DNA of 64,000 nucleotides from Lachnospiraceae bacterium GAM79 (GCA_003584705.1 AP018536.1:2914001-2978000); one strand, 5' to 3'; counted from the stretch's first letter, positions 47,749 through 57,623 are shown. The notes: generated from the letters alone by a model not told the origin. Program-made: numbers and translations.

Positions 47749-47957
47749 ATGGTGTTTGTGTCCTACCAGTTTATCTGGCATTGTTTACTGTTAATTCGGG
47801 TAGCTTGTCAATCTTTCGATCAACTTGCTTGTTCTTGAATTTCTCTGAAAATCTTGGAATTTTCAGGGTTGCATTACTGTTTATTTGTCAAAGATCATAA
47901 CCTCTTGCTTCGCAAGAGCTGTGTTGCTTTGCCGTTGTTTTCAGCGACAGCTTTGAT

Positions 47958-47986
47958 AGTTTATCATAACCATTTCTGTTTGTCAA
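47958..47986 (-). promoter_or_regulatory. rRNA operon promoter
   Basis: Minus strand TTGACA (47986-47981), 17-base spacer, TAAACT (47963-47958), about 200 bases before 16S. The leader (47749-47950) holds a hairpin CTCTTGC-ttc-GCAAGAG (47903-47919). Confidence 0.7.
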
Positions 47987-48026
47987 CAACTTTTTTCAAG
48001 TTTTTTGACTTTTTTACAACAGCCAA

Positions 48027-48115
48027 CGGAGAAGGAGGGATTTGAACCCTCGCGCCGCTATTAACGACCTGCACCCTTTCCAGGGGTGTCCCTTCAACCT
48101 CTTGGGTACTTCTCC
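48027..48115 (-). tRNA. tRNA-Ser (GGA)
   Basis: 89 bases with the long variable arm of class II tRNAs, acceptor GGAGAAG/CTTCTCC with discriminator G, anticodon loop CTGGAAA (anticodon GGA). Confidence 0.95.
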
Positions 48116-48166
48116 AGATAGTTGATTCTAATAATCTATATAATTATCGGCGGCACGAATGCCTAG

Positions 48167-48252
48167 CGGAGAGAGTGGGATTCGAACCCACGCGCCCTTT
48201 CGGACAAACGGTTTTCAAGACCGCCTCGTTATGACCACTTCGATATCTCTCC
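48167..48252 (-). tRNA. tRNA-Ser (TGA)
   Basis: 86 bases, long variable arm, acceptor GGAGAGA/TCTCTCC with discriminator G, anticodon loop CTTGAAA (anticodon TGA). Co-transcribed with the tRNA-Ser that follows. Confidence 0.95.
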
Positions 48253-48306
48253 GAATGTGTGTCTTAAGTCTTTGTCATCTGTGTTGCTCACCTGACGACA
48301 AAAGCT

Positions 48307-48335
48307 ATTCTAACAAAAAGGTCTGCTATTGTCAA
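48307..48335 (-). promoter_or_regulatory. Promoter of the tRNA-Ser pair
   Basis: Minus strand TTGACA (48335-48330), 17-base spacer, TAGAAT (48312-48307). Confidence 0.75.
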
Positions 48336-48377
48336 CACATTTTTACACAATTTTTATTTTATTTTTTTAAGATGAGA

Positions 48378-48409
48378 AAAAGCCCATTTTATCACGTTTT
48401 TGGGCTTTT
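48378..48409 (-). terminator. Terminator of the GH115 gene
   Basis: AAAAGCCCA (48378-48386) pairs with TGGGCTTTT (48401-48409); on the minus strand TTTTTCTC follows. Confidence 0.85.
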
Positions 48410-48491
48410 CCTCTTTTTGCTGAATACAGTTTTTTCTATGAATTGTGTCTGTTATCATGTAATTGTTACAAATATTCCTACTATTTGCTTT

Positions 48492-50498
48492 TTACCACTG
48501 TCTGCTTTTCCCTGCAAGATACAACTCCCAGTCCGTCATATGATTTTCCATATTAGTGATCAGAACCACTTTGCAGTCATTCTCAGAGTAGGTCACTTCT
48601 CTCTGCCACTTGTAAAAATCCGGCCCGTCTCCCAGATTTCTCATATAGCCCATCAGGCGTTTCAGGCAGTAAGCTGTCTCCTTCACATCCGTCAGGCAAT
48701 CATTGGCATAAAAGTCTTTCCATTTTCCGTGTTCCCGGTCCCTCATGGCGCTGTCCGCCGCTTCAAATGCTTCTGCAGCATTACCCAACAGGAAGAAGGC
48801 CTTCTTATATTCCTTCCGTTCATATGTTGCAAATGCTTCTGTAAATAAGATAGCTCCCTGTAGACAATTCCGGTGGATTTTCACCTGCAGCAATACGGAA
48901 TCTTTCCATAATTCATTTTCCCCAACGGTAAGGCCGCACTCATACAGACCCTCAAGCTGTTTTCCCGTCTGCAGACATTTTCCTGTAAACCATTCCATCT
49001 GTGCAGCAAAAGTATCCTTATGAATACACCAGAACAGTTCTTCCACCGGTTCTGCAGCTCCGTTCTTCATCCAGCTATAGATAAAATCCCTCACAACATA
49101 ATTATAGAATTGTTCTCCGGCATGCTCATCCTCTTTCTCTCCAAAGGGTAACATAGCCCTCGGATAATCGCGAATGCAGTCTTCCATAATGGAAAGCTGC
49201 GCAGTATCATTCTCCGCCCCATAGTATTCGGTGACATAACGCTTTCTATGCTCTTCTGCCGACAGAGCATCCTGTTTCCACAGATTGGCAATAAAAGAAA
49301 GAGGATATACATGCGGCTTGATATTGGATGCATTGACAAGCCACAGGTCCGTAATTCCATGCCTCATAGCATCCGTAAGCTCTTTTTCCACGAACTCCAT
49401 GGAATTAGGCAGCATGGTAATATGGTTGGCCGCCTGTAAATCATAGAAGGATACATGATAATAGGTGCCATGCCGTCCCTTATCTCCTTCCTCCGGCAAC
49501 GCTGACACTCTGGGGTTATGATTGCCTTGACGTCTGGATACCATCTTGCCGTAACCGTTGTCCGCCCAGATCAGGATCACATCCTCCGGGATCTGCAGGC
49601 AGCCCTCCCGATATAATTCCAGAATTTCACCGTACAGATTTGTGCAGAACACTGCGTCCGGAATCTGCTCTCTGACCATGGCATATTGCTTCTTCATAAT
49701 ATTGCTGATTAGCTCTCCACGTTTTTCAGGTGTGTCAAAAGCGGAATCATTTTCCCAGAACGGTACATCGCCCTGTCCCCGGAAGCCAATATTCCAGATG
49801 ACTTCCTCGTCCTTTTGCCGTCCGATGGCGTCTTTCCATAATCCTTCAAACAAATCTTTATGTTTCAAATACGAAGGTTCCAGATCCGGGTAAGCCCGCA
49901 GGAACATTTCCGCTCCCAGCGGCTCCGCATGGTGATGTGTGATCATCAGCCCCATATCCGACGCAATAGGCGCATAGATTCTGGAATTTTTATCTGTTCC
50001 GGGAATCACCAGATTACCGCCGCAGCGAAGCAGCGCTTCAAACACCATTTCCCATGGATAGTCTTTTGATACGCCGGCTGTCCAATGGCTGATCAGTACT
50101 TCATCATTAATGAACCAGCCGCGGTACCGGATCCTGTCCGCCTCTGAATGGTATGTACCGCAAGGAATCTCTACATAAGATTTCACTTCCATCTTCTGAT
50201 CATTCCAGAACCAGAATGGCAGCACTCCAAGGTAGGTTTCACTAAGGTAATTTAATGCATAGATAAAGGAACGGGCATCCGCTCCGTAGATCGTAATCTC
50301 CTGTTCTGTCACTTCCAGCTCATATTGTTCCGGTTTCAGATCTTTTTTGCACAAAATGATCCTGTTTCTATTCTTGACTATGTCAGTCAAAGTCTTTTCC
50401 ATGTCTCTCCGAAACCGCTCACAGGCAAATTCTACGGCTTTTTCTGTTACAGCATCCGAAAGTAAGGTAGTGTTTCTACTTAACTGAAATGGGTTCAT
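48492..50498 (-). CDS. GH115-type xylan alpha-1,2-glucuronidase
   Basis: 668 residues, no signal peptide, so intracellular. GH115 enzymes remove glucuronic or 4-O-methyl-glucuronic acid from xylan and related glycans. Family segments visible in order: RYRGWFINDEVLISHW (about 120-135), GLMITHHHAEPLGAEMFLRAYPD, FRGQGDVPFWENDSAFDTPEKR, VILIWADNGYGKMVSRRQG and DLWLVNASNIKPHVYPLSF. The C-terminal accessory domain of longer GH115 enzymes is shortened. It has its own promoter and lies next to the acetylesterase and Lpl-type transporter, suggesting import of acidic plant oligosaccharides followed by cytoplasmic trimming. Confidence 0.88.
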   Translation of the reverse strand: MNPFQLSRNTTLLSDAVTEKAVEFACERFRRDMEKTLTDIVKNRNRIILCKKDLKPEQYELEVTEQEITIYGADARSFIYALNYLSETYLGVLPFWFWNDQKMEVKSYVEIPCGTYHSEADRIRYRGWFINDEVLISHWTAGVSKDYPWEMVFEALLRCGGNLVIPGTDKNSRIYAPIASDMGLMITHHHAEPLGAEMFLRAYPDLEPSYLKHKDLFEGLWKDAIGRQKDEEVIWNIGFRGQGDVPFWENDSAFDTPEKRGELISNIMKKQYAMVREQIPDAVFCTNLYGEILELYREGCLQIPEDVILIWADNGYGKMVSRRQGNHNPRVSALPEEGDKGRHGTYYHVSFYDLQAANHITMLPNSMEFVEKELTDAMRHGITDLWLVNASNIKPHVYPLSFIANLWKQDALSAEEHRKRYVTEYYGAENDTAQLSIMEDCIRDYPRAMLPFGEKEDEHAGEQFYNYVVRDFIYSWMKNGAAEPVEELFWCIHKDTFAAQMEWFTGKCLQTGKQLEGLYECGLTVGENELWKDSVLLQVKIHRNCLQGAILFTEAFATYERKEYKKAFFLLGNAAEAFEAADSAMRDREHGKWKDFYANDCLTDVKETAYCLKRLMGYMRNLGDGPDFYKWQREVTYSENDCKVVLITNMENHMTDWELYLAGKSRQW

Positions 50499-50533
50499 GC
50501 TCTTCTCCCTCTGTCTGTCATAATGATAGCAAC

Positions 50534-50562
50534 ATTATAAAAAAATGGGGTTCTTGTATCAA
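50534..50562 (-). promoter_or_regulatory. Promoter of the GH115 gene
   Basis: Minus strand TTGATA (50562-50557), 17-base spacer, TATAAT (50539-50534). It directly abuts the upstream operon's terminator. Confidence 0.75.
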
Positions 50563-50572
50563 GATACAAAAA

Positions 50573-50611
50573 AGCCCGTTTCACTGACAAAATTTGTCTG
50601 TGAAACGGACT
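50573..50611 (-). terminator. Terminator of the transporter-acetylesterase operon
   Basis: AGCCCGTTTCAC-GACAAA (from 50573) pairs with TTTGTC-GTGAAACGG-CT (to 50611); the minus strand continues TTTTTTG. Confidence 0.85.
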
Positions 50612-50639
50612 TCTGTATTTTTCTTAATTATCTGCCGGA

Positions 50640-51332
50640 TTACAGTTTCAGATCATCCAACAGCATCTCTGCGTAGATTCCACCGATCTCTTTTAACCCT
50701 CTGGCGATCAGAGAAGCAAAATTCACGGCACCATCATAACGCAAATGCGTATTGTCCTCGGATTTCTCCGGATGATTCTTGTACTCCCCCTCCGGGAAGA
50801 ACATGTACCATCTTCTGCTGTTCTTCTCTCCGGCTTTTTTTAATTCCATACGGCTCATGCTGTAGAGATCCACCAGAGGAACATTATTTTTCTCCGCGGT
50901 CTGCTTCATAGCAGCCACATAATCGGAATGTGCTCCGATCCCCAAGTGTTTCTCATCCATAAAGCATCTGCGCTCTAAGGGAGTGATCAGCACCGGATAA
51001 GCGCTATGATCTTTTGCCACACGGATAAAGGTTTCAAGATTCTCCATGTAAGTGGAAAAAGGCTCTGTATATCTGGTGGGATCCTCTTTTTTCTCGTCAT
51101 TGTGTCCAAACTGGATAAACAGGAAATCTCCTGCACCAATTTTCTCCTCTATGGCTTTCAGTCTCCCCTCGTCCATAAAGCTTTTGGTGCTCCTGCCGTT
51201 CTTGGCATGGTTTACTATCTGATACTCATTTTTAACAAATAAAGGAAATACCTGGCCAATGCCCGTCTGTGGATATGTTGTGAAATCATTGGTCTGGACC
51301 GTGGAATCTGCAGCCCAAAAAATTCTGTTCAT
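50640..51332 (-). CDS. CE12-type SGNH acetylesterase (rhamnogalacturonan/xylan acetylesterase)
   Basis: 231 residues from the ATG at 51332 (GAGGG five to six bases upstream); longer in-frame starts to 51455 overlap the permease gene and give an unlikely N-terminus. SGNH blocks: nucleophile S10 in WAADSTVQTND, G in NHAKNGRSTKSF, N in FIQFGHNDEK, and the Asp-His pair in EDNTHLRYDGA. CE12 enzymes deacetylate rhamnogalacturonan or xylan oligomers. No signal peptide, so cytoplasmic. It is the last gene of the operon with the Lpl-type transporter. Confidence 0.88.
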   Translation of the reverse strand: MNRIFWAADSTVQTNDFTTYPQTGIGQVFPLFVKNEYQIVNHAKNGRSTKSFMDEGRLKAIEEKIGAGDFLFIQFGHNDEKKEDPTRYTEPFSTYMENLETFIRVAKDHSAYPVLITPLERRCFMDEKHLGIGAHSDYVAAMKQTAEKNNVPLVDLYSMSRMELKKAGEKNSRRWYMFFPEGEYKNHPEKSEDNTHLRYDGAVNFASLIARGLKEIGGIYAEMLLDDLKL

Positions 51333-51451
51333 TTCTGCCCTCATTTCTGCGCTTCCCCTGCGCATCTTTTCTTGCGGAATTTGCCCGCAGATACAACACA
51401 AGGGAAACCGAAGTTTCCCTTGTCTAAGTCTAAGTACGTGTGAGAAGAAAA

Positions 51452-52312
51452 TCACTCCTTAACAGCGCCGATATTAACACCCTTTACGAAGTATTTCTGC
51501 AGGAAAGGATACAGTGCCATGAAAGGAAGGATTGCACATACGATCGCTGCATAGAACAGAGTGTTCTGTGATACTGAATACTGCGTGGTAGGGGTATCAC
51601 CATCCATGATCATATTACGTAACTGATACTGGAAGTTAACCTGATCAGGATTGGTAATATAGATCTTAACGGTAGAATAGTCATTCCATACGGTTACTGC
51701 GAACATCAGGCCGATGGAAGCCAGAGCTGCTTTGGACAGAGGAAGCACGATCTTGAAGAAGATTCCCATAGGGGAACATCCGTCGATCTCGGCCGCCTCG
51801 AACAGGCTGGCAGGTATTCCTTCGAAGAAGTTACGCATCAGTACCAGGTTGTACACGTTCATACCGTGCTTTACCACCAGGATCCACATGCTGTTAACCA
51901 GGTGTAACTGCTTCATTACCAGGTACTCGGGGATCATACCACCGGAGAAGATCATGGTAAACAGAAGGAAATATGCGAAGAAGTTACGTCCGGGCATATC
52001 AAACTGGATCAGTACATAGCCACCCAGGGTGGACAGGAGCAGACCAAGGAACGTACCGAGCACGGTTGTGATCACGGAGTTGATGAACGGTCTGTAAAGT
52101 CTCTGGGTATGAATGATGGTCTTATAGCCATCTAAGGTAAAATCCTCCGGCCACAGTCTGAACTGGTATACACCCACAGCATTGAAGGAGTCTACTACTA
52201 CCTTCCAGATAGGTACCAGAACCAGGAGGCCGATGAGAATAAATACGATGTAGTTTACAATATCGAATACATGAACCTTTTTCTTAGGTTTACGATAAGC
52301 TGTCTTTGCCAC
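51452..52312 (-). CDS. Carbohydrate ABC permease, LplC/CUT1 type
   Basis: About 286 residues from a GTG at 52312, eight bases after AGGAGG; a GTG at 52321 is too close to that site. Six membrane segments; the EAA coupling loop is seen as EAAEIDGCSPMGIFFKIVLPLSK. The ending FVKGVNIGAVKE is typical of LplC-type permeases that import plant or host oligosaccharides. It forms the channel with the permease encoded 12 bases upstream. No ATPase gene is present; such systems usually share a general MsmK-type ATPase encoded elsewhere. Confidence 0.93.
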   Translation of the reverse strand: MAKTAYRKPKKKVHVFDIVNYIVFILIGLLVLVPIWKVVVDSFNAVGVYQFRLWPEDFTLDGYKTIIHTQRLYRPFINSVITTVLGTFLGLLLSTLGGYVLIQFDMPGRNFFAYFLLFTMIFSGGMIPEYLVMKQLHLVNSMWILVVKHGMNVYNLVLMRNFFEGIPASLFEAAEIDGCSPMGIFFKIVLPLSKAALASIGLMFAVTVWNDYSTVKIYITNPDQVNFQYQLRNMIMDGDTPTTQYSVSQNTLFYAAIVCAILPFMALYPFLQKYFVKGVNIGAVKE

Positions 52313-52324
52313 GTTTAACACCTC

Positions 52325-53290
52325 CTATACAATGCCACGGCCACGGGTCTTCTTACTAGCCCAGTTACATATCAGTACCAGTACACAGCCAACCAGGGAC
52401 TTGAAGAGACCAACTGCTGTAGAGTAACCATAGTTCGGCAGAGCGATTGCGAATGTCTGACGATAAATATAAGTAGAAATAACATCAGATACGCTGTATA
52501 CCGCATTGTTGTACAATACGAATACGGACTCGAACATATTCATAACCTTAGCAAGGTTCAGGATCAATACAGTGATAATAGTATTGGACAGTGCAGGCAG
52601 CGTTACGAAACGCATCTTCTGCATACGGGTTGCACCGTCGATATCAGCTGCTTCATACAGCTCCGGGTTGATACCTGCCAGAGTAGCCAGGAAGATAATG
52701 GTTCCCCAACCGGTCTCTTTCCAGATATTGATAATGTAGAAGATCGGTCTCCACCATGCAGTGCTTGCCAGGAAATAAATTCCCTTGGCATCCGGTGCCA
52801 GGATGCCCCAGTCACGCAGCATTCCGTTTACCAGACCGGTAGAGGAGGGAGACAGGAACAGGCTGAAGATAGATGCAACTACTGCCCATGACATAAAGTG
52901 GGGCAGATATATAATAGTCTGCAAAGTTTTCTTTGCAAAGAGATTTCCCATTTCATTTAAGAAGATTGATACGATAACCGCAGTGAAGGTCGTGATCAAT
53001 AACTTCATGATACTCAGTTCCAATGTGTTCCTGAATGCACTCCAGAACGCATCGGTCTTAAACATACTGTAAAAGTGCTTGAGTCCCACAAAAGTAGGAG
53101 CACCTACGGGCTTGTAATCGTAGAATGCATAACGAATACCAAGCATGGGCCAGTAATACATGATCAAAATAAATATAAATACAGGCAGGAACATTACATA
53201 ATAGCCTCTGTTATTCCAGATCCGGAGACCCAAAGGCTTGTGACGTACTTCTACGCCGGTGGATGTGGTGATTTTCTTTTTCTTGCTCAT
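52325..53290 (-). CDS. Carbohydrate ABC permease, LplB/CUT1 type
   Basis: 321 residues with six membrane segments after a basic N-terminal tail. The EAA loop is seen as LYEAADIDGATRMQKMRFVTLPALS. The phrase MYYWPMLGIRYAFYDYKP near the start is typical of LplB. Works with the LplC-type permease and the LplA-type lipoprotein. A stable hairpin separates it from the binding protein gene. Confidence 0.93.
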   Translation of the reverse strand: MSKKKKITTSTGVEVRHKPLGLRIWNNRGYYVMFLPVFIFILIMYYWPMLGIRYAFYDYKPVGAPTFVGLKHFYSMFKTDAFWSAFRNTLELSIMKLLITTFTAVIVSIFLNEMGNLFAKKTLQTIIYLPHFMSWAVVASIFSLFLSPSSTGLVNGMLRDWGILAPDAKGIYFLASTAWWRPIFYIINIWKETGWGTIIFLATLAGINPELYEAADIDGATRMQKMRFVTLPALSNTIITVLILNLAKVMNMFESVFVLYNNAVYSVSDVISTYIYRQTFAIALPNYGYSTAVGLFKSLVGCVLVLICNWASKKTRGRGIV

Positions 53291-53341
53291 ACCATCCCTC
53301 TTCCTTTCAACTTCATCTCACACATTCTTTTCTCTCTAAAA

Positions 53342-53382
53342 TATCCTGTCCCATGGGCTTTGTATCCCGATGGGACAGGATA
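53342..53382 (-). terminator. Intercistronic hairpin between LplA- and LplB-type genes
   Basis: Perfect 13-bp inverted repeat TATCCTGTCCCAT / ATGGGACAGGATA with a 15-base loop. The following minus-strand sequence (ATTTTAGAG) is a weak T-run, so partial termination or message stabilisation is likely. Confidence 0.7.
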
Positions 53383-53427
53383 ATTATATCATATTTTGCA
53401 GCTTCCGCTACTCTATTACGGTCTCAA

Positions 53428-55050
53428 TTACTGATTCAGTTCAGCTAAGCACTGATCAATGATACTGCCAACAGTGTCAACGTAGGTCTGCATAGCTGCA
53501 TCTACATCGCCGCCATCAACTACTACAGAAGTGATAGCTGCCAGCTTAGCATCATAGATGGTACCGGACTCGTTGGTGTAGGTCTCAGAGGTAGGAGACT
53601 GAGGAGCATCCTTGCAGTTCTCGGTGAAGAACTTGTTACCTTCTGCAGCCAGGCTGGAGATATCGTTAAAGCCGTTGTCCAGAGAGCAGATAACCAGAGC
53701 GGGATCCATAGCGTTCTTCTTCCATACGGAGTTAGGATCGTTAGGAGACTGCTTTAAGTGGAACTGACCATCTTCGTACTCGTAAGACTTCTCTTTGTCA
53801 GTACCTGCATTGATGGTGAAGCTTTCAGCCTTGGTAGACCAGTGAACATCCTCTGCACCGTAGGTCCACAGTGTCTGCACCTTGTCACCATCCATCATGG
53901 TCTCGATGAATGCATCGAAGATAGCCTGCTCACGGGAATTGTCTCCGTCACCGTCATCAATGATAACCCATACAGGAGCTTCTCTGTTCAGGTAAGCACC
54001 AACCTCAGCGATAGGAGCCAGCTCAACCAGCTTCTCATCAACACCGTTCTTGATCAGGTTATCGGTCAGAGTCTGATACCAGGAACCTGCCCAGTAAGTG
54101 AATACACCTGAAGAACCGGTCTGATCGTTAGAGAACCATTTCTCACGAGCGATCTTGGTAGAAGCGGTCAGGGTCTCAGGGTCGATAGCGCCATCCTTGT
54201 AAGCCTGCTGTAATCTTAACAGAGCTGCCTTGGTAGCATCGGTCTGGAATCCATCGTACCAGGTACCATTCTCATCCTGCAGGATTGCGGGATAAGAATC
54301 CTGCCAGAACTCAGGCAGATAGTTTACATAAGGAGCCTCGTTACCAACGAAACCAGCTGCGATAACACCATAGGTATCACCGGTTACGCCGTTGCCATCG
54401 GGATCTTCGTTGTGGAACTTTAACAGCATGTTGTAGTAATCATCATAAGTCTTGATGTCTTCAGCCTTCAGGCCAACTGCATCTAACCATGCCTGCTTAA
54501 CGTAGGTAACACATCCATTACCATAGGTAGGAGCGAAACCATACAGATGACCTTCCTCATCCTTCAGGTTCTCGTTGATCTCAGGCAGGATCAGGTGAGA
54601 CTGGAATTTAGCGTTTGCATATGCTTCGGACATATCCCACAGCAGACCGGTAGGTGCATACTGCTTGAACATATCTGCACTCATGATCATTACATCAGGA
54701 TAGTCACCGCCTGCGAACAGACGACCTACTGCATCGGTATAACCGGAATGGTCTAACTGCTGGACGTTCATCTTAATAGGATGACCGATTGCTTCGGATA
54801 CTGCATCATCCCACTGCTGAACGAATTCAGCCTGGCCGTTATCAACGGTTGCGGTCAGAGTACCATTAACTACTACGTTAATCTCCTCCAGATTGTAAGC
54901 TTCGGTAGATGCTGCCTCGGTAGAAGCTGCTGCGCTGCCAGTTGCTGCGCTGTCGGTGGATGCTGCAGGAGCATCATTGCTGCTTCCGCATGCTGCTAAG
55001 GAAGCTACCATAGCAGATGCTAAAAGTACGGATAATACTTTTCTCTTCAT
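53428..55050 (-). CDS. LplA-type sugar-binding lipoprotein
   Basis: 540 residues from the ATG at 55050 (GGAGG upstream); the longest frame to 55191 would hide the signal peptide. Lipobox ASLAAC puts the lipidated cysteine at residue 21, followed by an Ala/Ser/Thr-rich linker. The mature domain is a large CUT1 binding protein: GRLFAGGDYPDVMIMSADMFKQYAPTG, then HEN-like LKFHNEDPDGNGVTGDTYG. Binds an oligosaccharide, probably a xylan- or pectin-derived one given the neighbours (inference). The strong ribosome-binding site and following hairpin suit high expression. Divergent from its AraC-type regulator. Confidence 0.92.
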   Translation of the reverse strand: MKRKVLSVLLASAMVASLAACGSSNDAPAASTDSAATGSAAASTEAASTEAYNLEEINVVVNGTLTATVDNGQAEFVQQWDDAVSEAIGHPIKMNVQQLDHSGYTDAVGRLFAGGDYPDVMIMSADMFKQYAPTGLLWDMSEAYANAKFQSHLILPEINENLKDEEGHLYGFAPTYGNGCVTYVKQAWLDAVGLKAEDIKTYDDYYNMLLKFHNEDPDGNGVTGDTYGVIAAGFVGNEAPYVNYLPEFWQDSYPAILQDENGTWYDGFQTDATKAALLRLQQAYKDGAIDPETLTASTKIAREKWFSNDQTGSSGVFTYWAGSWYQTLTDNLIKNGVDEKLVELAPIAEVGAYLNREAPVWVIIDDGDGDNSREQAIFDAFIETMMDGDKVQTLWTYGAEDVHWSTKAESFTINAGTDKEKSYEYEDGQFHLKQSPNDPNSVWKKNAMDPALVICSLDNGFNDISSLAAEGNKFFTENCKDAPQSPTSETYTNESGTIYDAKLAAITSVVVDGGDVDAAMQTYVDTVGSIIDQCLAELNQ

Positions 55051-55261
55051 TTCTTTCCTCCCTAAAAATTTGGAATCATGATTTGTCATGGGGTCATTCC
55101 CTTGACTTGCCCTCACCTTACCATCCGTCACCTGGAAAAACAAGTTACAATTTTTGCGTTCGGGTGCAAATTTTGACCACCGAATCTGCAAACCCTTGAT
55201 TTTACTGCATTCTTTGAAAGCACTTACATTTGATATTTTTAAATTTGAAAGGGGTTACATC

Positions 55262-55290
55262 TTGCTTCCTTTGTAAGTAACTGATACAAT
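55262..55290 (+). promoter_or_regulatory. Promoter of the AraC-type regulator gene
   Basis: TTGCTT (55262-55267), 17-base spacer, TACAAT (55285-55290). The divergent region 55051-55261 must also hold the LplA promoter; I see a palindrome AATCATGATT near 55074 but no clear sigma-A boxes for it. Confidence 0.65.
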
Positions 55291-55347
55291 ATACATGGTT
55301 TATTCGGTATATTATCTAAAAAAATTGAGACACGGGAGTGATCATGA

Positions 55348-57594
55348 ATGATTTTTAATAAAAAAGACACCCTTAATGATACAAATTATACAAGCCACAA
55401 CAATACATTAATGCTGAAAATGGTAACCTCTTACAGTATTTTCCTGCTGATCATTCTGGTTTTGTTCATCTTTTTATACCGTTCTACGATAAATAACGCG
55501 CGTGATTCTTATGATCAGCAGAACGAGACAACCCTGATCAGCAATGCAGAGCTGTTTGAAAGCGATCTGAATATCATGGAAGTCTATTGCAGACAGCTTC
55601 TGCAGAACGACACTTTCCGGAAAGTCATGAATTATGAGAATACCTATTACCCTTTTACGGAAATGGGAAATGAATTGCAGAACTCTCTGGCTACCAATGT
55701 ATATGCAGAAGCTCTTCTTCCGTTAAAAGAGTCCTTTGTCTATTTTCCGGAGACAGACTATGTATTGAATCCTACTTATTTTATATCCGCAAAGCGGTTC
55801 TATAGCTGGATCCAGAAGTATCCTTCTACCGAAAAAGAAATGTGGCGATCCTACATGACGGAACCGGAATACGAGAACCGCTTTCTTCCCATGGATCAGT
55901 TCATGCCAAATTACAGCGAAAAATACTATATGTATATCATCGACCTGAACGATCTCTATTATATGGATGCCAATGCGAAGGTCTGCTTTATCTTCGAACA
56001 GGATAAGATGGCGGATCTGTTCGACTGTGTTCAGATGGATGGTGATAATTTCCTGGCGGTGACCGCGGAAGATGACTCCACCGTGCTTACGATAAATACT
56101 CCGAACAGCATTTCCGCAGAAATGTTGGATTCTCTGGACTTTAATAAGGGCTATGCAGAGGTCCGGATCGATGGGCAGAACTTTACTTTGGGGAAATACG
56201 TTTCGGATAACACCAGTTATTCTTACTATTTCAGCTTCCCGCCCTACAAGGCGACCGCCGGATTGGGTGGCACCCAGCTGCTTTTCATCTTTTTTGCCCT
56301 GCTGGCATTGCTTACAGGCGGCTGTCTGGTCTATTATTTCTCCCGCCGCAATGTCCGCCCGATCATTGAGCTTGGGCAGGAATTGCAGACCGCTGTGGAA
56401 GTACAGAAAAATCTGCAGGAAGTGGTAGACAGTCAGCGTCCGATCATCTGTACCTCCTATGTGAGACAGCTGTTATCCGGTACTGCTACTTCCGAGGATG
56501 AAGTTACCTACATGGAAAACTATCTGGGTATTGCGGATTCTTCTTATTATAATGTGTTGTACATCGTCTACTATAATAATTTCGGAGACAATACAGAAAT
56601 CACTCTCCCCGGCGGCGTGGAATCCATGGAAGAACTGGAAAAGATCATCGAGTCCGCACTGGAGAATTTCTTCGGTACACCGCTGTTCTATTTCAGCCCC
56701 TCGGACCGTACCTATTCCGTTTTGCTGCACTGCTCAGAGGAAGAAGAAAAGGATCTGATCCTGAAGATCAACAACTGCATCCTGCGTCTGCATGATTATC
56801 TGCTGGACACTTACGACATCTGGCTTTTCGCAGGTATCGGACGCAATACGGATTCCCTGATGAACGTATGGGAATGCTACCAGCAGGCCTCCGAGGCTGT
56901 CAGCTATACCACGAAGAACTACATTTTCTTCCCGTATGAATTCATTAAAAAGGATTCCAACGTGTTCTATTATCCGCCGGAGATCTCCACGAAGCTGATC
57001 CATTTCATCTCCACTGGCAATACTCCGCAGGTACTGGAGCTGTTCAATCTGATCCACCAGGAAAATATCGAGGAACGTACCCTGCCGGTCAACCTGTTAA
57101 AATACCTGCTGTCAGATATCCGTAACACTTTATTAAAAGCAAGATTTGCACTGCCTCAGGATGCAGATTCCGAAGCTGTAAAGGTGCTGGATGAACGTTT
57201 CAATGAGCACCTGACCTTCAAATTGTGCGAAGATCTTGCCTTATCCCTGTGTAATCTCTTCGGCAATAAGGAGGATGACAATACGTTATCCGCCACCATT
57301 GAGAAATATATTAAGGAAAATTACAAGGACCCTTCCTTAGGGCTTAACAAGATCTCCGATGAATTCCAGATCTCAGAGAGCTATTTCTCCCATATGTTCA
57401 AGGAAAAGACCGGAGTCAACTTCTCCACTTATCTGGAGAATATCCGCATGACAGAGGCCGCAAGACTGATCAAGGAGACCGATATCAGTCTGAATGAGCT
57501 GTATATTGCTGTGGGATATAATAATTCCAATACTTTCCGGCGTGCCTTCAAGAAGGTATACGGAGTGACCCCCAGTGCCATGCGGGAAAAATAG
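55348..57594 (+). CDS. Membrane-anchored AraC-family regulator of the polysaccharide locus
   Basis: 748 residues. A membrane segment at ~25-45 and another at ~308-335 flank an extracytoplasmic sensor domain, so ligand binding outside can be relayed to the cytoplasm. The C-terminus (~645-745) is an AraC HTH pair with LGLNKISDEFQISESYFSHMFKEKTG and LYIAVGYNNSNTFRRAFKKVYGVTPS. One-protein sensor-regulators of this YtdP/Lpl-associated type typically control the adjacent sugar transporter. GGAG lies ten bases before the ATG; another ATG four bases earlier opens only a four-codon frame. Confidence 0.92.
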   Translation: MIFNKKDTLNDTNYTSHNNTLMLKMVTSYSIFLLIILVLFIFLYRSTINNARDSYDQQNETTLISNAELFESDLNIMEVYCRQLLQNDTFRKVMNYENTYYPFTEMGNELQNSLATNVYAEALLPLKESFVYFPETDYVLNPTYFISAKRFYSWIQKYPSTEKEMWRSYMTEPEYENRFLPMDQFMPNYSEKYYMYIIDLNDLYYMDANAKVCFIFEQDKMADLFDCVQMDGDNFLAVTAEDDSTVLTINTPNSISAEMLDSLDFNKGYAEVRIDGQNFTLGKYVSDNTSYSYYFSFPPYKATAGLGGTQLLFIFFALLALLTGGCLVYYFSRRNVRPIIELGQELQTAVEVQKNLQEVVDSQRPIICTSYVRQLLSGTATSEDEVTYMENYLGIADSSYYNVLYIVYYNNFGDNTEITLPGGVESMEELEKIIESALENFFGTPLFYFSPSDRTYSVLLHCSEEEEKDLILKINNCILRLHDYLLDTYDIWLFAGIGRNTDSLMNVWECYQQASEAVSYTTKNYIFFPYEFIKKDSNVFYYPPEISTKLIHFISTGNTPQVLELFNLIHQENIEERTLPVNLLKYLLSDIRNTLLKARFALPQDADSEAVKVLDERFNEHLTFKLCEDLALSLCNLFGNKEDDNTLSATIEKYIKENYKDPSLGLNKISDEFQISESYFSHMFKEKTGVNFSTYLENIRMTEAARLIKETDISLNELYIAVGYNNSNTFRRAFKKVYGVTPSAMREK

Positions 57595-57623
57595 AACAAT
57601 CTCTTGATAGAAATGCACAAAGG

